Assembly: GCA_009746045.1 (NCBI GenBank)
Contig: RPFO01000253.1
Coordinates: forward strand, 2,058,888-2,122,887
From: Mesostigma viride
Lineage: Eukaryota > Streptophyta > Mesostigmatophyceae > Mesostigmatales > Mesostigmataceae
Direction of reading: 5' to 3'
DNA: 64,000 bases
Shown: positions 46,058 to 58,000 of the stretch, one piece after another
Layout of the letters: every line of letters starts with the position of its first letter
Numbering within the stretch: position 1 is the stretch's first letter
Made by a program: the position numbers and the translations under genes
Notes under the pieces: model-generated
The model's database searches: none
What the model was told of the DNA's origin: nothing
What the model saw: the letters and a program-made list of their open reading frames with translations, nothing else

Positions 46058-49000
46058 TCAGCGGGCTTCCGTCGCACGCAAAGAAGAAGGCATGGCACCA
46101 AAACCCGCCCCGCTCGTATCCCCATCCTCCGCGCTTGCACCCAACGTCGTGCTGGCGCCCTCGCTCACCTTCCCGCCCTCCTTGGGCACCACCGGTAGGG
46201 ACAGGCGGGGACCGAGCCAGGGTTTCGGGTGGCGGGGCACTGGCACGTATGCCCGCGCAGGCAGGAAACGGATGCCACGCAGCGCGGCCACGGGGCGACA
46301 CGTGGCCTCACCGATTCCACCAACCGCCACGTACCCCGCATCCACAACCCCCTCCTTGTCTAGTTCCTCCTCCCCCAGGCTGACTTGGCCCTCGATGGCC
46401 GCCACCATGGCAGCGACCGGCCCCCCGTCCGTGGCCACTTTCCCTCGCTCTAACCCATCAAGCCAAGATTGCTTGCTAGATCTACACCCCGGCACAAGGG
46501 GTGTGCTCATGGCCCCCATCACATCAGATATGCCGCATGTGCGAGTGTTCATGCCTCCCCCCACTGTCGTGCCAGCTCTCATGACCCCCGGTACCAGGCC
46601 GGCACCCGAGACCCCCCGCATCGGCATCTCAGACACGCCACCTGCACCAGTGCTCATGCCCCCCGGCACATCAACCTCCAGCACGCCACATACGTTGCCC
46701 CCCGCACGAGCGCTGGCCTCCATAGCTGCCACCGCCGCAATGTCCGCGACGCGAGGCACCGCCAGGCGCAGCAGCGGGGCGTGGCGCTGCAAGGCGTCAG
46801 GGTCCATGCACACCTTCACTTGCTGCGCGCGCGCACTGCCGTCCACGCTGCCCCGCCGGCCCCGCTTTCTCCTGCTCCCCGTCACGCCGTCATCACTGTC
46901 CCCACCACCACTAGCCCATGCCCCTCCTTCCCTGGAACATGCCTCTGTGGCAGATGAACCCCCATCCCTGGCAGATGACCCCCCTGGCCTCACATTGGGT
47001 GACTCGAACCCCAAGCTCCCAATCCCACACGCCAGTGGACTGTACCCGAGGGGCCCCATCCCACTGGCCTCATCCACCGAATGCCCATTCCCGCTGGCCT
47101 TATTCACTGAACTCCCAATTAACCCACCGGCGTCATCCCAGGCTGTCCCTGTTGAGCCTTTCCCCCGGAACCTTGCCGCCTCTGCCTCTGCTTGCGCATG
47201 CGCGCGTGAGGTCCACTCCGCAAACGCCACCGCACAAGCCACGCGGCGCGTAGTGGCTGCTGCCGCTCCACCCGCCCTGCCAGGGTCCTGCGGGCGCATG
47301 AGGCCAGCAACGTCCCTGGCGCTGCTGCCCTTGCCTTCCAGGTGGGTCGCACCCACGGACACAGAAGAGTGGTCGCCGTGTGACGAACAAGAGAGCTTGA
47401 CATGGGGGTCCACCACCACGCCCTTGTCGATGCCTCGCGCCACCGTGCCTTGCAAAGGAAGAGAGCAGGCGTTGCGGAGGGCTGACACAATCGTGCCCAC
47501 GCCCATGCGATCTCGGGAGGACAAGGCAGGAGGGATCCCATTGCCTTCGGGGGGTGACAGGTGCCAGAGCGAACCGGAGGCCGCTACGGCTCCTTCCCTC
47601 GGCAACCCCCTCCGCTTGCTGCTGGCCTCCCAGCCATCGTCCCCCTGCTTGCACCCGTCGGCAAACTTGACACGTTTCGCGGCCGACGACGGCTGCGAGG
47701 AGCACAGGGAGCCGCACCCACCCTGGCTGGGGCTTGCCATGCTCTGGCTGCTCTCGCAGCAGGCCCCTGGGTCACCGGCGCTAAAGCTGGTGCCGTCACT
47801 GCCCCAGAACTGGCCCACCTTCTTGAGCACACCTTTCCGTTTCGGTGGCGGGGGCGGCGGGGGGGAGACGGCCATGAGAGGGGCATCACTCGGCGCGCAC
47901 ACCACCGTCAGCGATGACACCTCCAGCGTGACGTTTCTATCCTCCGGGGCAACCGCTACAGCGTCCATGCTGCTGCCCGCCGCGGCGGCTACAGTGACCG
48001 CGCTGCTGCCCACCGTGGCTGCTACAGTGACCGCGCTGCTGCCCACCGTGGCTGCTACAGTGACAGGGATGCCCTCGGCGGCTGCCGCAAGAAAGACCGG
48101 GACGCCATCAGCGACGGTCGCTACAGTGACCGTGGTGCTGCCCGCCGCGGCCGCTACAGTGACCGGGGCATCATCGTCCACACCCATTGGAGAGATGCCA
48201 CAGACCACCTCCGCAGCCACAAGCACGGGCGCGGCGGCACCCCCACCGGGCTCGTCGCTGTCCCTGGGTCCATCACCATCCACACCCCCATCCCTACACC
48301 CTGATGGGACGCCACCCTGGGCCGTGGCAGATAGGGCGCTAGCATTATCATCGGTACCACGCCCCCCCCCGCGTAGACCGCCGGATGGTGCACTGTTAGG
48401 GACGGCGCTGTTAGGGAGAACACTGTCATGCAGGGCACCCTCATGCACCCCACCACCGTGTATACCACCGTCGTTACCTATGGCAGAATCATGCATGGCA
48501 GCATGATGTGTGGCAGCATGAGCTATGGCAGCGTTGCGGATGGTGGCATAATGTATGGCAGCATCATGGATTGCCACCAGTGCGGCCGCGGCCTCCTCCG
48601 CGCCCCCCGACGACGACGCCTGCGAGGGCGACAGCTGGCGCTCCGCCGGCCCTTCCCCGTAGCGCTCCTCGGCGACTGTGCCCGCTGCCTGCACAGCAAG
48701 GGCTGGATGGTGGCGGTCATCTTTTGGTACCTCCCCCGGACTAGTGAGGAGGCACGGAGGGAACGCAACTCCTGGGGACTTCCAGCTGGCGCCAGGCATG
48801 CTCCTAGTCTTCTCCTCGGTGTCCGTGCCCCGCGCATCACCATGCATAGGATGGCTCGAATGGCTGGCCAACGTCACGCCCGGCACAGCACCCCCTCTGC
48901 TGCCGCCAGGATCTCTCAACGTCGGGGAAGGAGCTTGGGGGTGATGCAGCACGCCACGGGGCGCCGCCGCCTCTACCACTACGGCAGGTGCGCGCACTCT

Positions 49001-52000
49001 CACGGTGTCCGCCAGCTCGAAAGAAGCTGCGAGGGCATCCGAAGGGATCATGAGCGCCCGTCCTTGCTGTTCAGCCGACCCCGAAGGGCCAAAAGGGCCA
49101 CCTCTTCCTTGGGATACCAAGCCGGCAGGGCTTTCCCTTTGTGCTGCCGAGCAGACCGGGATTCCCTCCTGACCATCACCCACCACATCTCCCGAGTTCC
49201 TCCCTCCCTGCCCCCCTCCCGCGTCATTTGCCACTGCCACTTGCACCGCCGCTGGTGCCGCCGCGTGCAAAAACAACTCCTCGTGGGACTGTGATTGCGG
49301 GGATGGCTGCTGCGACTGGGATGACGCCAGCCACGAAAGTTGTTGCGACCAACCCTCCAGACCACTCTGGCTGCCATCCGCGGCCGTATAGGTGCTGATG
49401 CCATGTCTGCGGATGCCAGCAGCCGCCTCTGCGAGCTTCTCCTTCTGGCGGGCCGTGAGTGGGCCGAGGGGCCGCATGACCCCCCGTGGCCGACCCATCT
49501 GGGCATCCATGCCGGTGGGCATGGCCGCGTGGCCGCCCGCGTTTGTTGTGGGGTCGTGTGCGCTGACTCGGGGGTTGCGGTCATGGGACGTGGAGGGGGG
49601 TGGGATTCTAACGTAAGTCACACCATCCGCATCGCTGCCACCACGGTTGCCGGGTCTGACATGATGGTATGATGATGTGGATCGAAGAGAGGAGGCAGCA
49701 GCAGAGGAAGCCGGAGCCGCCGCGGCAGGGAAGGCAGCGCCAGTACCAGACGCAGCAGGGCCAGCAAGGGCAGCCGTAGGACAACGAGAAGCGCCAGAAG
49801 CTGGGGCAGCACCAACACCAACACCACGACTGCCACCACCAAGACCAACACCGTGACTGCCATTGCCAGTGGCAGCACCAGCAGCGCTCAACCCGCCCGA
49901 CAGCCCAGCCGCACGCTGGTTCCCGCAAATGGGACCATCGCTGGATGGAGGCCGGGAATCGTGATCGCCGAGGCGGCAGCCGGCTGCAGACACAGAAGGA
50001 TGCTGCGGCACCTGGGCGTGGGAGTATGACGATGATGAGCCTGGCGTTGGCGTCGATGATGTCGGCCACCTCAGCCAGGGGGAGCTTGCTACGGGGCGGG
50101 GTGCCGCCTTGCCAGCGATCTTGTCGGCGACGCCACGCGGATGGCCCACCGCTTGGGAGGACAGCGCTCCAAAGCCAACGCCCGCAGCTCCCGTGGGCAG
50201 GCCGTCGCCCCCGTGGGGACGAGTTGTGAAGGCAGGCAGCCCTCCTACAGGCCTGTGGGCCATGCTTCCGGATTGCTGGTTGCTACCACCCGCGCCCACC
50301 CCATTTGGCAGCAGAAACGATGCCCAGACGAATCCCTGCCGCTCGGGTGGCAGCAGGGGCGCCGTGCCGCCGAGATCGGCGCCATCGCTGTCACTATGCT
50401 TGTTGGCGCCTTGGCCACTGTTATGGTTGCCGCTGAGACCGCGGCCCGCCCTCGTGGTCCACATGCTCGCTCCTGCTCCCAGAGCGGCCGAGGTTGCTCC
50501 CAGCGTGCCACCCGTTGTCCATGAACGTGGCAGTCCGTGCTCGCCCACCTGCAGGGCCCCTGCAGGATGGTTCCATTGGGCACCCTGTGTGGCCGCACTC
50601 ATGGCCCCTGCAGGGCCGTTGAATTGGGCATCATGAACACCCGCACCCGCGCCCCCACCAGAACCATGCACACCCGCACTCATGCCCAGCGTAGGCGCAC
50701 AAGTCCATAATCTGCTGGCGCTGGGGGGTGGACCGGACCAATGGCGAGGCCCCCCGGAAGGTGCGTTGACGCTACTTCCAACACCCGAGTACCCCATTGG
50801 CCGACCAGCCACCGCCTCGGCAGTAGACGGCTGGGGGTTGGTGGCAAAGGAAGGGGTCGCTGACGGAGGGAACGGTCGCACAGCTGCAGTGGGTAGATCT
50901 ACGCCAGTGGGTGCGTTGCTGACACTGCCATGTGTCATCGTGCCGACGTGAGCGGGCTGCCTTGGTGAACAAATGTAAGATAAAGGAGCGTTCACTTGCT
51001 CGGTTGGCATACCCTCCTCCCCCTTCCACACTCGACCCTCATGCCCCACCCCAAGAGCACCAGGTGCCTCTGTGTCCAACGGCTGGCCGGCCTGCCCCAA
51101 AGCCCCTGTCCCAGGAACGCCCTCAAGGGGGCTGTGACTAGGGGGGGGAGGCTGGCGACCCCCTGCCACAGCTGGTGCTGCCACCGCAGGGGTCGTTGCA
51201 ACAACAGATGCCAGCGCTGCCTCAGCAGGCAGGAACGAGGAAGGATCACGGATGGCAGGGTCACGGATGGCTGGGTCGTGATGAGGGAGACGTTCGTCTG
51301 ATCTCGGCGCGGCGGCGGAGCGGTTCTCATGCATGACCGATGGGGAGGCCAGGGACCCTGAGTGTAAGGGCACGGCCCTCCGCGTGTTGTCGGATGACGG
51401 CATGGCTTCCGTCGGCGTGTCCACATCCATGGGCACTGGGCTGACCGCGGTATTGCCAGCATTACCGTCTTTATTGATGACTCCGCCACCATCGCATCTG
51501 GCTTCGCCACCGCTGGCACCCGAGGGAAATAGCGAGAACTTGTCTATGGAAGCCCTGGTCACGCCATCGATGGCCAAACCGTTCATGGCCATGGGGGCCA
51601 TCCCAGGCTCGATGGCTTGCAAGTGTCCCGGCTGCGAGCACGACTCCGACCATGCGGGGTCCCAGCACCCTGGCAGGGCGAGCGCCACCGTGCGTGCGCG
51701 CTTTGCCAGCACAGCCCGCAGTGACACAGGGTACTCCAAGGGCGCATGCTCCCCCTCTTCCCCTCCCTCATCATCCTCATCGCTTCCACTGCCATCCTCG
51801 TCATTGCCTCGTTGCTGCAGGCTCTGCCACCCGCCACCAGACTGTGCGCTGATTCCGGGACAAGCCCAGCGGGGCCGGCCAGGCACGGTACGAACAGGCA
51901 GAGAGCTGGCCAGCCGGGTGGGTGCCCCGGACCAGGCACAGCTGCGGGCAACAGAGAAGGGCGATGGGCCCGGGAGACCTGCACTGGGCACACGAGCGCC

Positions 52001-55000
52001 GCTCGCGCCGGCTGCCCCCATGGTCCCCCTCACATCACCTCTCGCATCACCGCTGGCGTCTCCACCACCCCCAAACACCCCCTCCCAGAACAGGACGGCC
52101 GCATTCGCGACCGCGTCGCGTGGATGCAGCAGCGAGGCTTCCAGCAGCGGAGACAGGAGGGCAAGGAGAGCCGAGTCCCCTCGAATGGGACGGATGGCAG
52201 CAGCTGGGATGGGGGCAAGGCCAGTAGGAAACGACCCCTTCGAGACCGTTGGGGCCGACGCTAGCGGAAGAGACGCCACTCCCAGCCTCCCTCCGTTTGC
52301 AGATCCGCACTCCCAGGCCCTGGTGCCCAGTGACGATGGTGCAAGGTTTCGGATGCCAGCACCCACCGCCCCCGTCTGCAAGCCCCTGTTCCCCGACTCA
52401 ACACCGGGTGCGTAAAAGGCAGCGCCAGGTGTCGCGGGGCCGTTGGTTCCCGCGGGGGTGGGCCCGGATGCCAGCACACACAGGCAGGTCATGAGGTCCC
52501 TGGCCGCGAGCTCCAGCTTGGCCCCCAGGGTATTCAGGGTGGCGTCTGGCAGGCGGAGGGAATCGCCCCCGCCCTGCGTGGCCGTGCGCGCCTGCTCTAT
52601 TTTCAGCCGGCTGGCCCACCATGCGAGCCAGCGTGACAGCGGGGGCGCCAGGTGGGATGATAATGCTGTCATCAGCCACCGGCGCGCACGCCGTGAGAGC
52701 AACGTGGGGGCTTGGTCACGGGCGGATTTGATGGGGAACCGGGGGGCAAGGGGGACCGACGGGGAAGCGGCGAGGCTGGTTGATGACCCAGATGGGTTCA
52801 AGGACGAGGAGGGCGAGGGGCCGTGCGTCGCGTTGACGTCAGCTAGGACAACCTGCACGCGCTTGGCCAGGGCAGACACGGCCATGAGCGTGCGCAGGGC
52901 GGAGCGGCATGATTGCTTGTGCACATGCACGTGCGCGATGTCTGGAGCGCCCGCATGCATGCCGGCCGAAGGGTGCACGCAGGCGCTGGCAAGGACCGGT
53001 GCCGCCACGACCGCGGCCTTGCTGGCTGCACCGGGGGCAGGCCATGATGCGGAGATGGCCCCGGCACCGAGTGATGGCCCCAGGGTTTGTCCTAGCGGGG
53101 GTGCCAAGGGGCGCGCACCAACCTCACAGCCCACCGAGCCGTGAGAGGGAGCGAGGGAGGGAGGGATCGAGGGAACGAGAGAGGGGGGGAGCAAGGGCGG
53201 TCCCGACTGCCCCTGTAGCTCTGCCCTCGAGCGACAAGGCTGCGGCTCTTCCAGCCTCGCGGCACTGCCGCCCTCAAGGGCAGTCGTTGCCTCAAGGGCA
53301 GTCGTGGCCGTGGCCCCTGGCAGAGCGAGCAAGAGCAGCCGCGACGCGACACCAAGCATCAACTCCAGGGACCCCATGCCCTCGACCGATGGCGGCAATG
53401 GTGACGTGGTGTCAGTGGCGCCACCATGTCCCAAGCCCTTTGCCGCATGTGTGTCAAGCATCCCTGGCACTGCATGGGAAACTACCGCTGGCGCCGCCCC
53501 CGCGGCACGAGCAAGGGCATACTTGGCCATGCCGTCACTCGTGCCAGCACCGCTGCTGGGAACGGTGCTTCCGCGTACCAGCGCAGGGGCATCGATGTCA
53601 GGGGCCATGGCGAACAGGCAGTCCGAGAGGGTGAGCAGGGACCCTGACGCCGCTAGCGCCATCCCTGCATTATCCCCATCCCTGGTCTTCTCCTTCTCAC
53701 TCTTCTCCCCATGTGGCGCCTCCTCCCCTGCCTTGTCCCCAACCAGCCCCTCCCCAACCAGCCTCTGCCATATGGCATGATGGCCATCCGGCTGCCAGCA
53801 CAGTGCCGCCAGCACCGGCCGGCACACGGCCGTCAGCATGCGTTCCGTTGGCCCCACTTTCGCCTTTCTTTTGTGGCTGCTTCCACCCGTCCCTGTGTTG
53901 AGGCTGCCACCCCCATCCCTGCCCCTGGGCATGGCACTGCTCCCAGCCACGACCCGTTGCAACTGTCGGTAGAGCTGCCTCCAGCGCTCGCTCACCTGCT
54001 CCGCCACCGCAGGGTCCACCCCGTGCCCACCCTGGCCTCCCGCCTCCGCCAGCATCCGCAACGGGGCCGCCAGCAGCGGGCACGACGAGGTCGCCATGGC
54101 AGCTGACGCGCGTGCGCCCCACAGGGACACCCTGGCCGCGTTTCGGTCCAGGCAGGAGGACAGGGTGGACGCGGCGATGCACCAGAACGCGAGCTGATGG
54201 TGGTTGGTCAACCCTGTGTTGCTGCTGCCAATGCCGCTGCTGCTGCCAATGCTGCTGCTGCTGCTGCTGCTCCTGTTCTTGCCGTTGCCGTTGTGGTTGT
54301 TGCCCATGCCATTGTTGTTGTTGTGGCTACTGTTGTTGCCAGCACTCATGGCGGAAAGACCCACCAGGAGGCACGCGTTGCGGATGGAAGTGTCCACATC
54401 AGACAAGGCCAGCGAGAGCAACCGCGCCAAGACGCCGCAGGAGGCCAGCTGCCGGGGACTATTGTGCCAGGTCGCATGATTCCGCCATACCGGATCCCCT
54501 GGCGGTGAATGCACCCCACCCTTGCCCTCGTCCTCATTCCTGACGGTCATTCCCCCCAGCACCAACCGGGCCACATCCTTGTCCGTGCCCTCTTCGCCTT
54601 CCTCTTCTTGGGAGAAGTATCGCAGCAGGCGCAGCGGGGCAATCCCTTCCTCACTAACTACTGCCGCCCGCTTACGCGGACACTCCACGCTCCGACCGCC
54701 AGATTTAACATCCTCCTCCATTTGCTTCTCTTTCCCCTTGTCCTTCCCCTCGGCACTCTTCTTGTCCCTCTCCTTGCCCTTGTCTTTCCCCTTGTCCTTG
54801 TCATACGACGGCGCATCCGCCCACGCCACGCGGTGCCTCCCCTCACCCACCGGTTCACTCTTCACACGACAACGGGCCACAGTGCGTCTGCCACCATCCT
54901 CGCCATCGTCATTCCCATCGGCGGACCCAGCACGCCGGCCTGTTGACGCGATCCCTTTGCTCGACCTCGTGCTCTCATCCCTTGAGCTCGCCCTCCCACC

Positions 55001-58000
55001 TCCTTCATGATGACCCAGCCTCTGCTGACTCTGTCGCATGCGCCGCACACGCGCGATGGCTGCCCGCGCACCCATAAGATAATGCTGCCGCTTCTCCACA
55101 TCACCACCGCCACCACCCTGTCCACGCTCCGCGCCACCCTCGCATCGTTTGCCGCAATTCTCCCGCGCGCGCCCCCGTGGCACATCCCGCGCGCTGGTGA
55201 TGTCCATGGGAAGCTCCGGGTGCCGCAGCCAGGGACCCTGGGCCTGCCCCTCGTGGCCACCCCCCGCAGCCCCCACGACCGCTCCATCCGCGTCCAGCTC
55301 CATGCAGTCATCATCATAATCCCCTTGCCCTATGTCGCCGCCATCGCCCTCGGGGCCATCCTCCCCACCACTGACGTTGCCATGAGGCTCCTCCTCGTGA
55401 GGACCAGCATCGCCATGCAAGCAACCTGCACCACCATGGATGCGGCTCTGGCCCGTGGTGGTGACGAGGCGTTCATCCCCCACACACATGGCGTCCGCGA
55501 GAGCCAGAACAGGCATCCAGCAGGAGGCAAGGAAGACAGCTGCCGGCACCCCCCCCCGGTCCCAAGCACCGTTGCTGGCAGACGACACGGACGACACCTT
55601 CCGCTGCTCACCAGCCCCAGGCCCCGTCCCCCGCTCCTCCCTTGCAGTCCCCCCGTGGTCGGCATGGGTGGCACCCTCATCCTTTATATTTGCACGATCC
55701 TCCTTGGCATGTTCCTCACTCACATGCTCCTTCTTCCCGCCTTCCTTGGTCGCGCGGTCCTCCCTTGAGGCCCGGGCCTTCTTGTTGGCCCGGCTGCCAG
55801 CATCACACAGAGGGGGGGGTCCCCCCCGCGGTTGCCCCACATCGCGATCCCCTAGTGCTGGCGCCGTACCCGAACATCTCTCTGATGTCTTGTCTTCAAG
55901 ATCCCAAGACATCGCGCGTGGCGGCACTCCCACCAAAAGAGCCCCAGCGGGATGCTGGCCAAAGGGCACACCTTGGGGGACATGGCCGCAGATGATGCCG
56001 GCGTCCATGGGTGGAAACTGGGCCACGAGCTTGGTGGTGACATTCGCCAGTGTCTGCGGCGGGAACAGCTCCAGCATGACTGCGATGATCTGACGCACGT
56101 CACTCACCATGGTCGGCAACCACGCCTGGAACGCATGCAGTTTGTTGCTGGCACGCGCTGAGCATATAAAGCGCGAAACATCTGCGTTGGGAGCCCTCTC
56201 CCTGTCACCTACAGCACCCTTAGGGGCACCCATGACTTGCATTGCCTGGAAGGCCAAGGAAGGCACACCTTCTAGGGCCGCGGGCGGAGCCCAAGGAGCC
56301 TGCGCTGCCAGATGGCCAGCACTGCCATCGTCGCCTGCTTCCCGCCCCGCTTCCAGCGTGGCATCACCGCCTGCAGGGCGGGTGGCAGCACGCCGAGGGG
56401 GCGCCCAGGCCACCAGGGACCCGTTCAGTACGAGTGAGTAGCACATCTGGTAGACGCACTCGAGCAAGCAGTCCAGGGGAGCGGGCGGTGGGAGGCCGTT
56501 GCGGTCGGCGGAAGAAGCAGGTGGCGTTGTCACGAGATGCAGGGATGCCTCCCAACAAGGGGCCTGTGCTCCAGCTACCTGACACTTGGAAGGAACAAGT
56601 GCCGGGTCGGACCCGCCTGCACCATGCTGGTTGGACCCTGCAGACATCGGCGCGAAACTGGGGGCATCTTCCCGCTTGACGACATCCCCCCTCCGGATGC
56701 TGCTGCTGGCCGGAGTGGCATCACCAACCGCACAAGGGGAACCAACCTCGTGCCTGCCAGGTGCCAGCGCCCCGCCCTGATCCCTGTCGGCCCCATCCCT
56801 GCGAGCCAACGTGCCAGGGGGAGCACTCGCAGGCGCGATCGGCGTATCGCTGACCGGCGGCTTGCCGTTCATCGTCGCAATGCTGGCAGCCGCGGGGAGC
56901 AAGCCGTCAGGAGCGGCTGTGCCTGCCGTGGGAGCACTCCTGGATACAGCGTCTGCCACGTGGGTGCCAATCGATGCCCACGCGAGCAGCAGGTACTTGC
57001 GAGCGAGGGCGAAATCGGGGTTGTGGAATGCTTGCACGCTCGCCTCCCTCTCGACGGCCATGTGCGCCGTTGAGCCCCCCTCCCCTGCCTCAATGCTATC
57101 GGCATCCCATTGCTCCTTGCCATCCCCGACCATCCCCTGCCCCAGCTGCCTACCGCCATCCTTGCCACTCTCCTGCTGCTGCTGCTCCTGCGGCTGCAAT
57201 GGATGCCCCTCACGCTGCTGCGGCCGAGGCTCACCGCCTTCTACTGCCAGACCACGCCCCCCCCGGAGCTCCCCCTCTGCAGCCGCCAGCACACAGCGCC
57301 ACTGCAGCCAGAAGAGGCGCTGCAGGTGACGGGCAATAGCACCCATGTTGGCTTGCAGCCATGCCGCATGCTTGCGCTGAAACCCGTCACTGGCCAGTGC
57401 ATTGTGCCACCAGGTCGGCACGGCACGGTAGCCACCGTCATGGCTGCCATTCCTGTCCTTTGTGCTGCCGCCGCTGCCCCCGGCTGGGCTTACATGGTTT
57501 GGCCGGTGAACCTTTTCGCCACTTACGGGACCCGCACAGCCAGGGGCGGCGGCGCTTGGCGACGGGGCTTCCTTGCCGCTGTTAATTTTACCACCCGACG
57601 CCACGTCTGCCCCGTCCTTCGCAGCGTTGTTCGACCGGTCATGTCCCCGTGTTGCCGGAGAGACCTCACTGGCGGTAGGACCATTGCGAGCACCATCATC
57701 TCCACGGGTTGGATTAGGCCGAGGGGTGGCAGGCGGCAGCATGGCCCCCGTGGCCAGTAGCTGCGCGAGGACTTGGGTCGCGGCGGCCAGCACGGAAGGG
57801 GAGGGGCGGCGCTGACCCATGCCCCCGCTAGAGCTTCTTCCATCCCACGTCACGCCATGCTTGGAATTCGAATCGCTCGCAACGTCACCCCCCGACTCTC
57901 CCAGGCATCCCGAGGGCACGGCATTCCCTGTTTCTGAACCCTGCCGCTGCTGGGGATCAGAGCCTCTGTCCCCCTCAGCACTTGCCTCCCTGCGCCCCGA

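Noticed and set aside
46017-48506. 829-codon plus-strand frame antisense to RIF1
   Set aside because: GC-rich coding sequence is often open on the opposite strand; no domain or splice support, whereas the minus frame carries the PP1 motifs.
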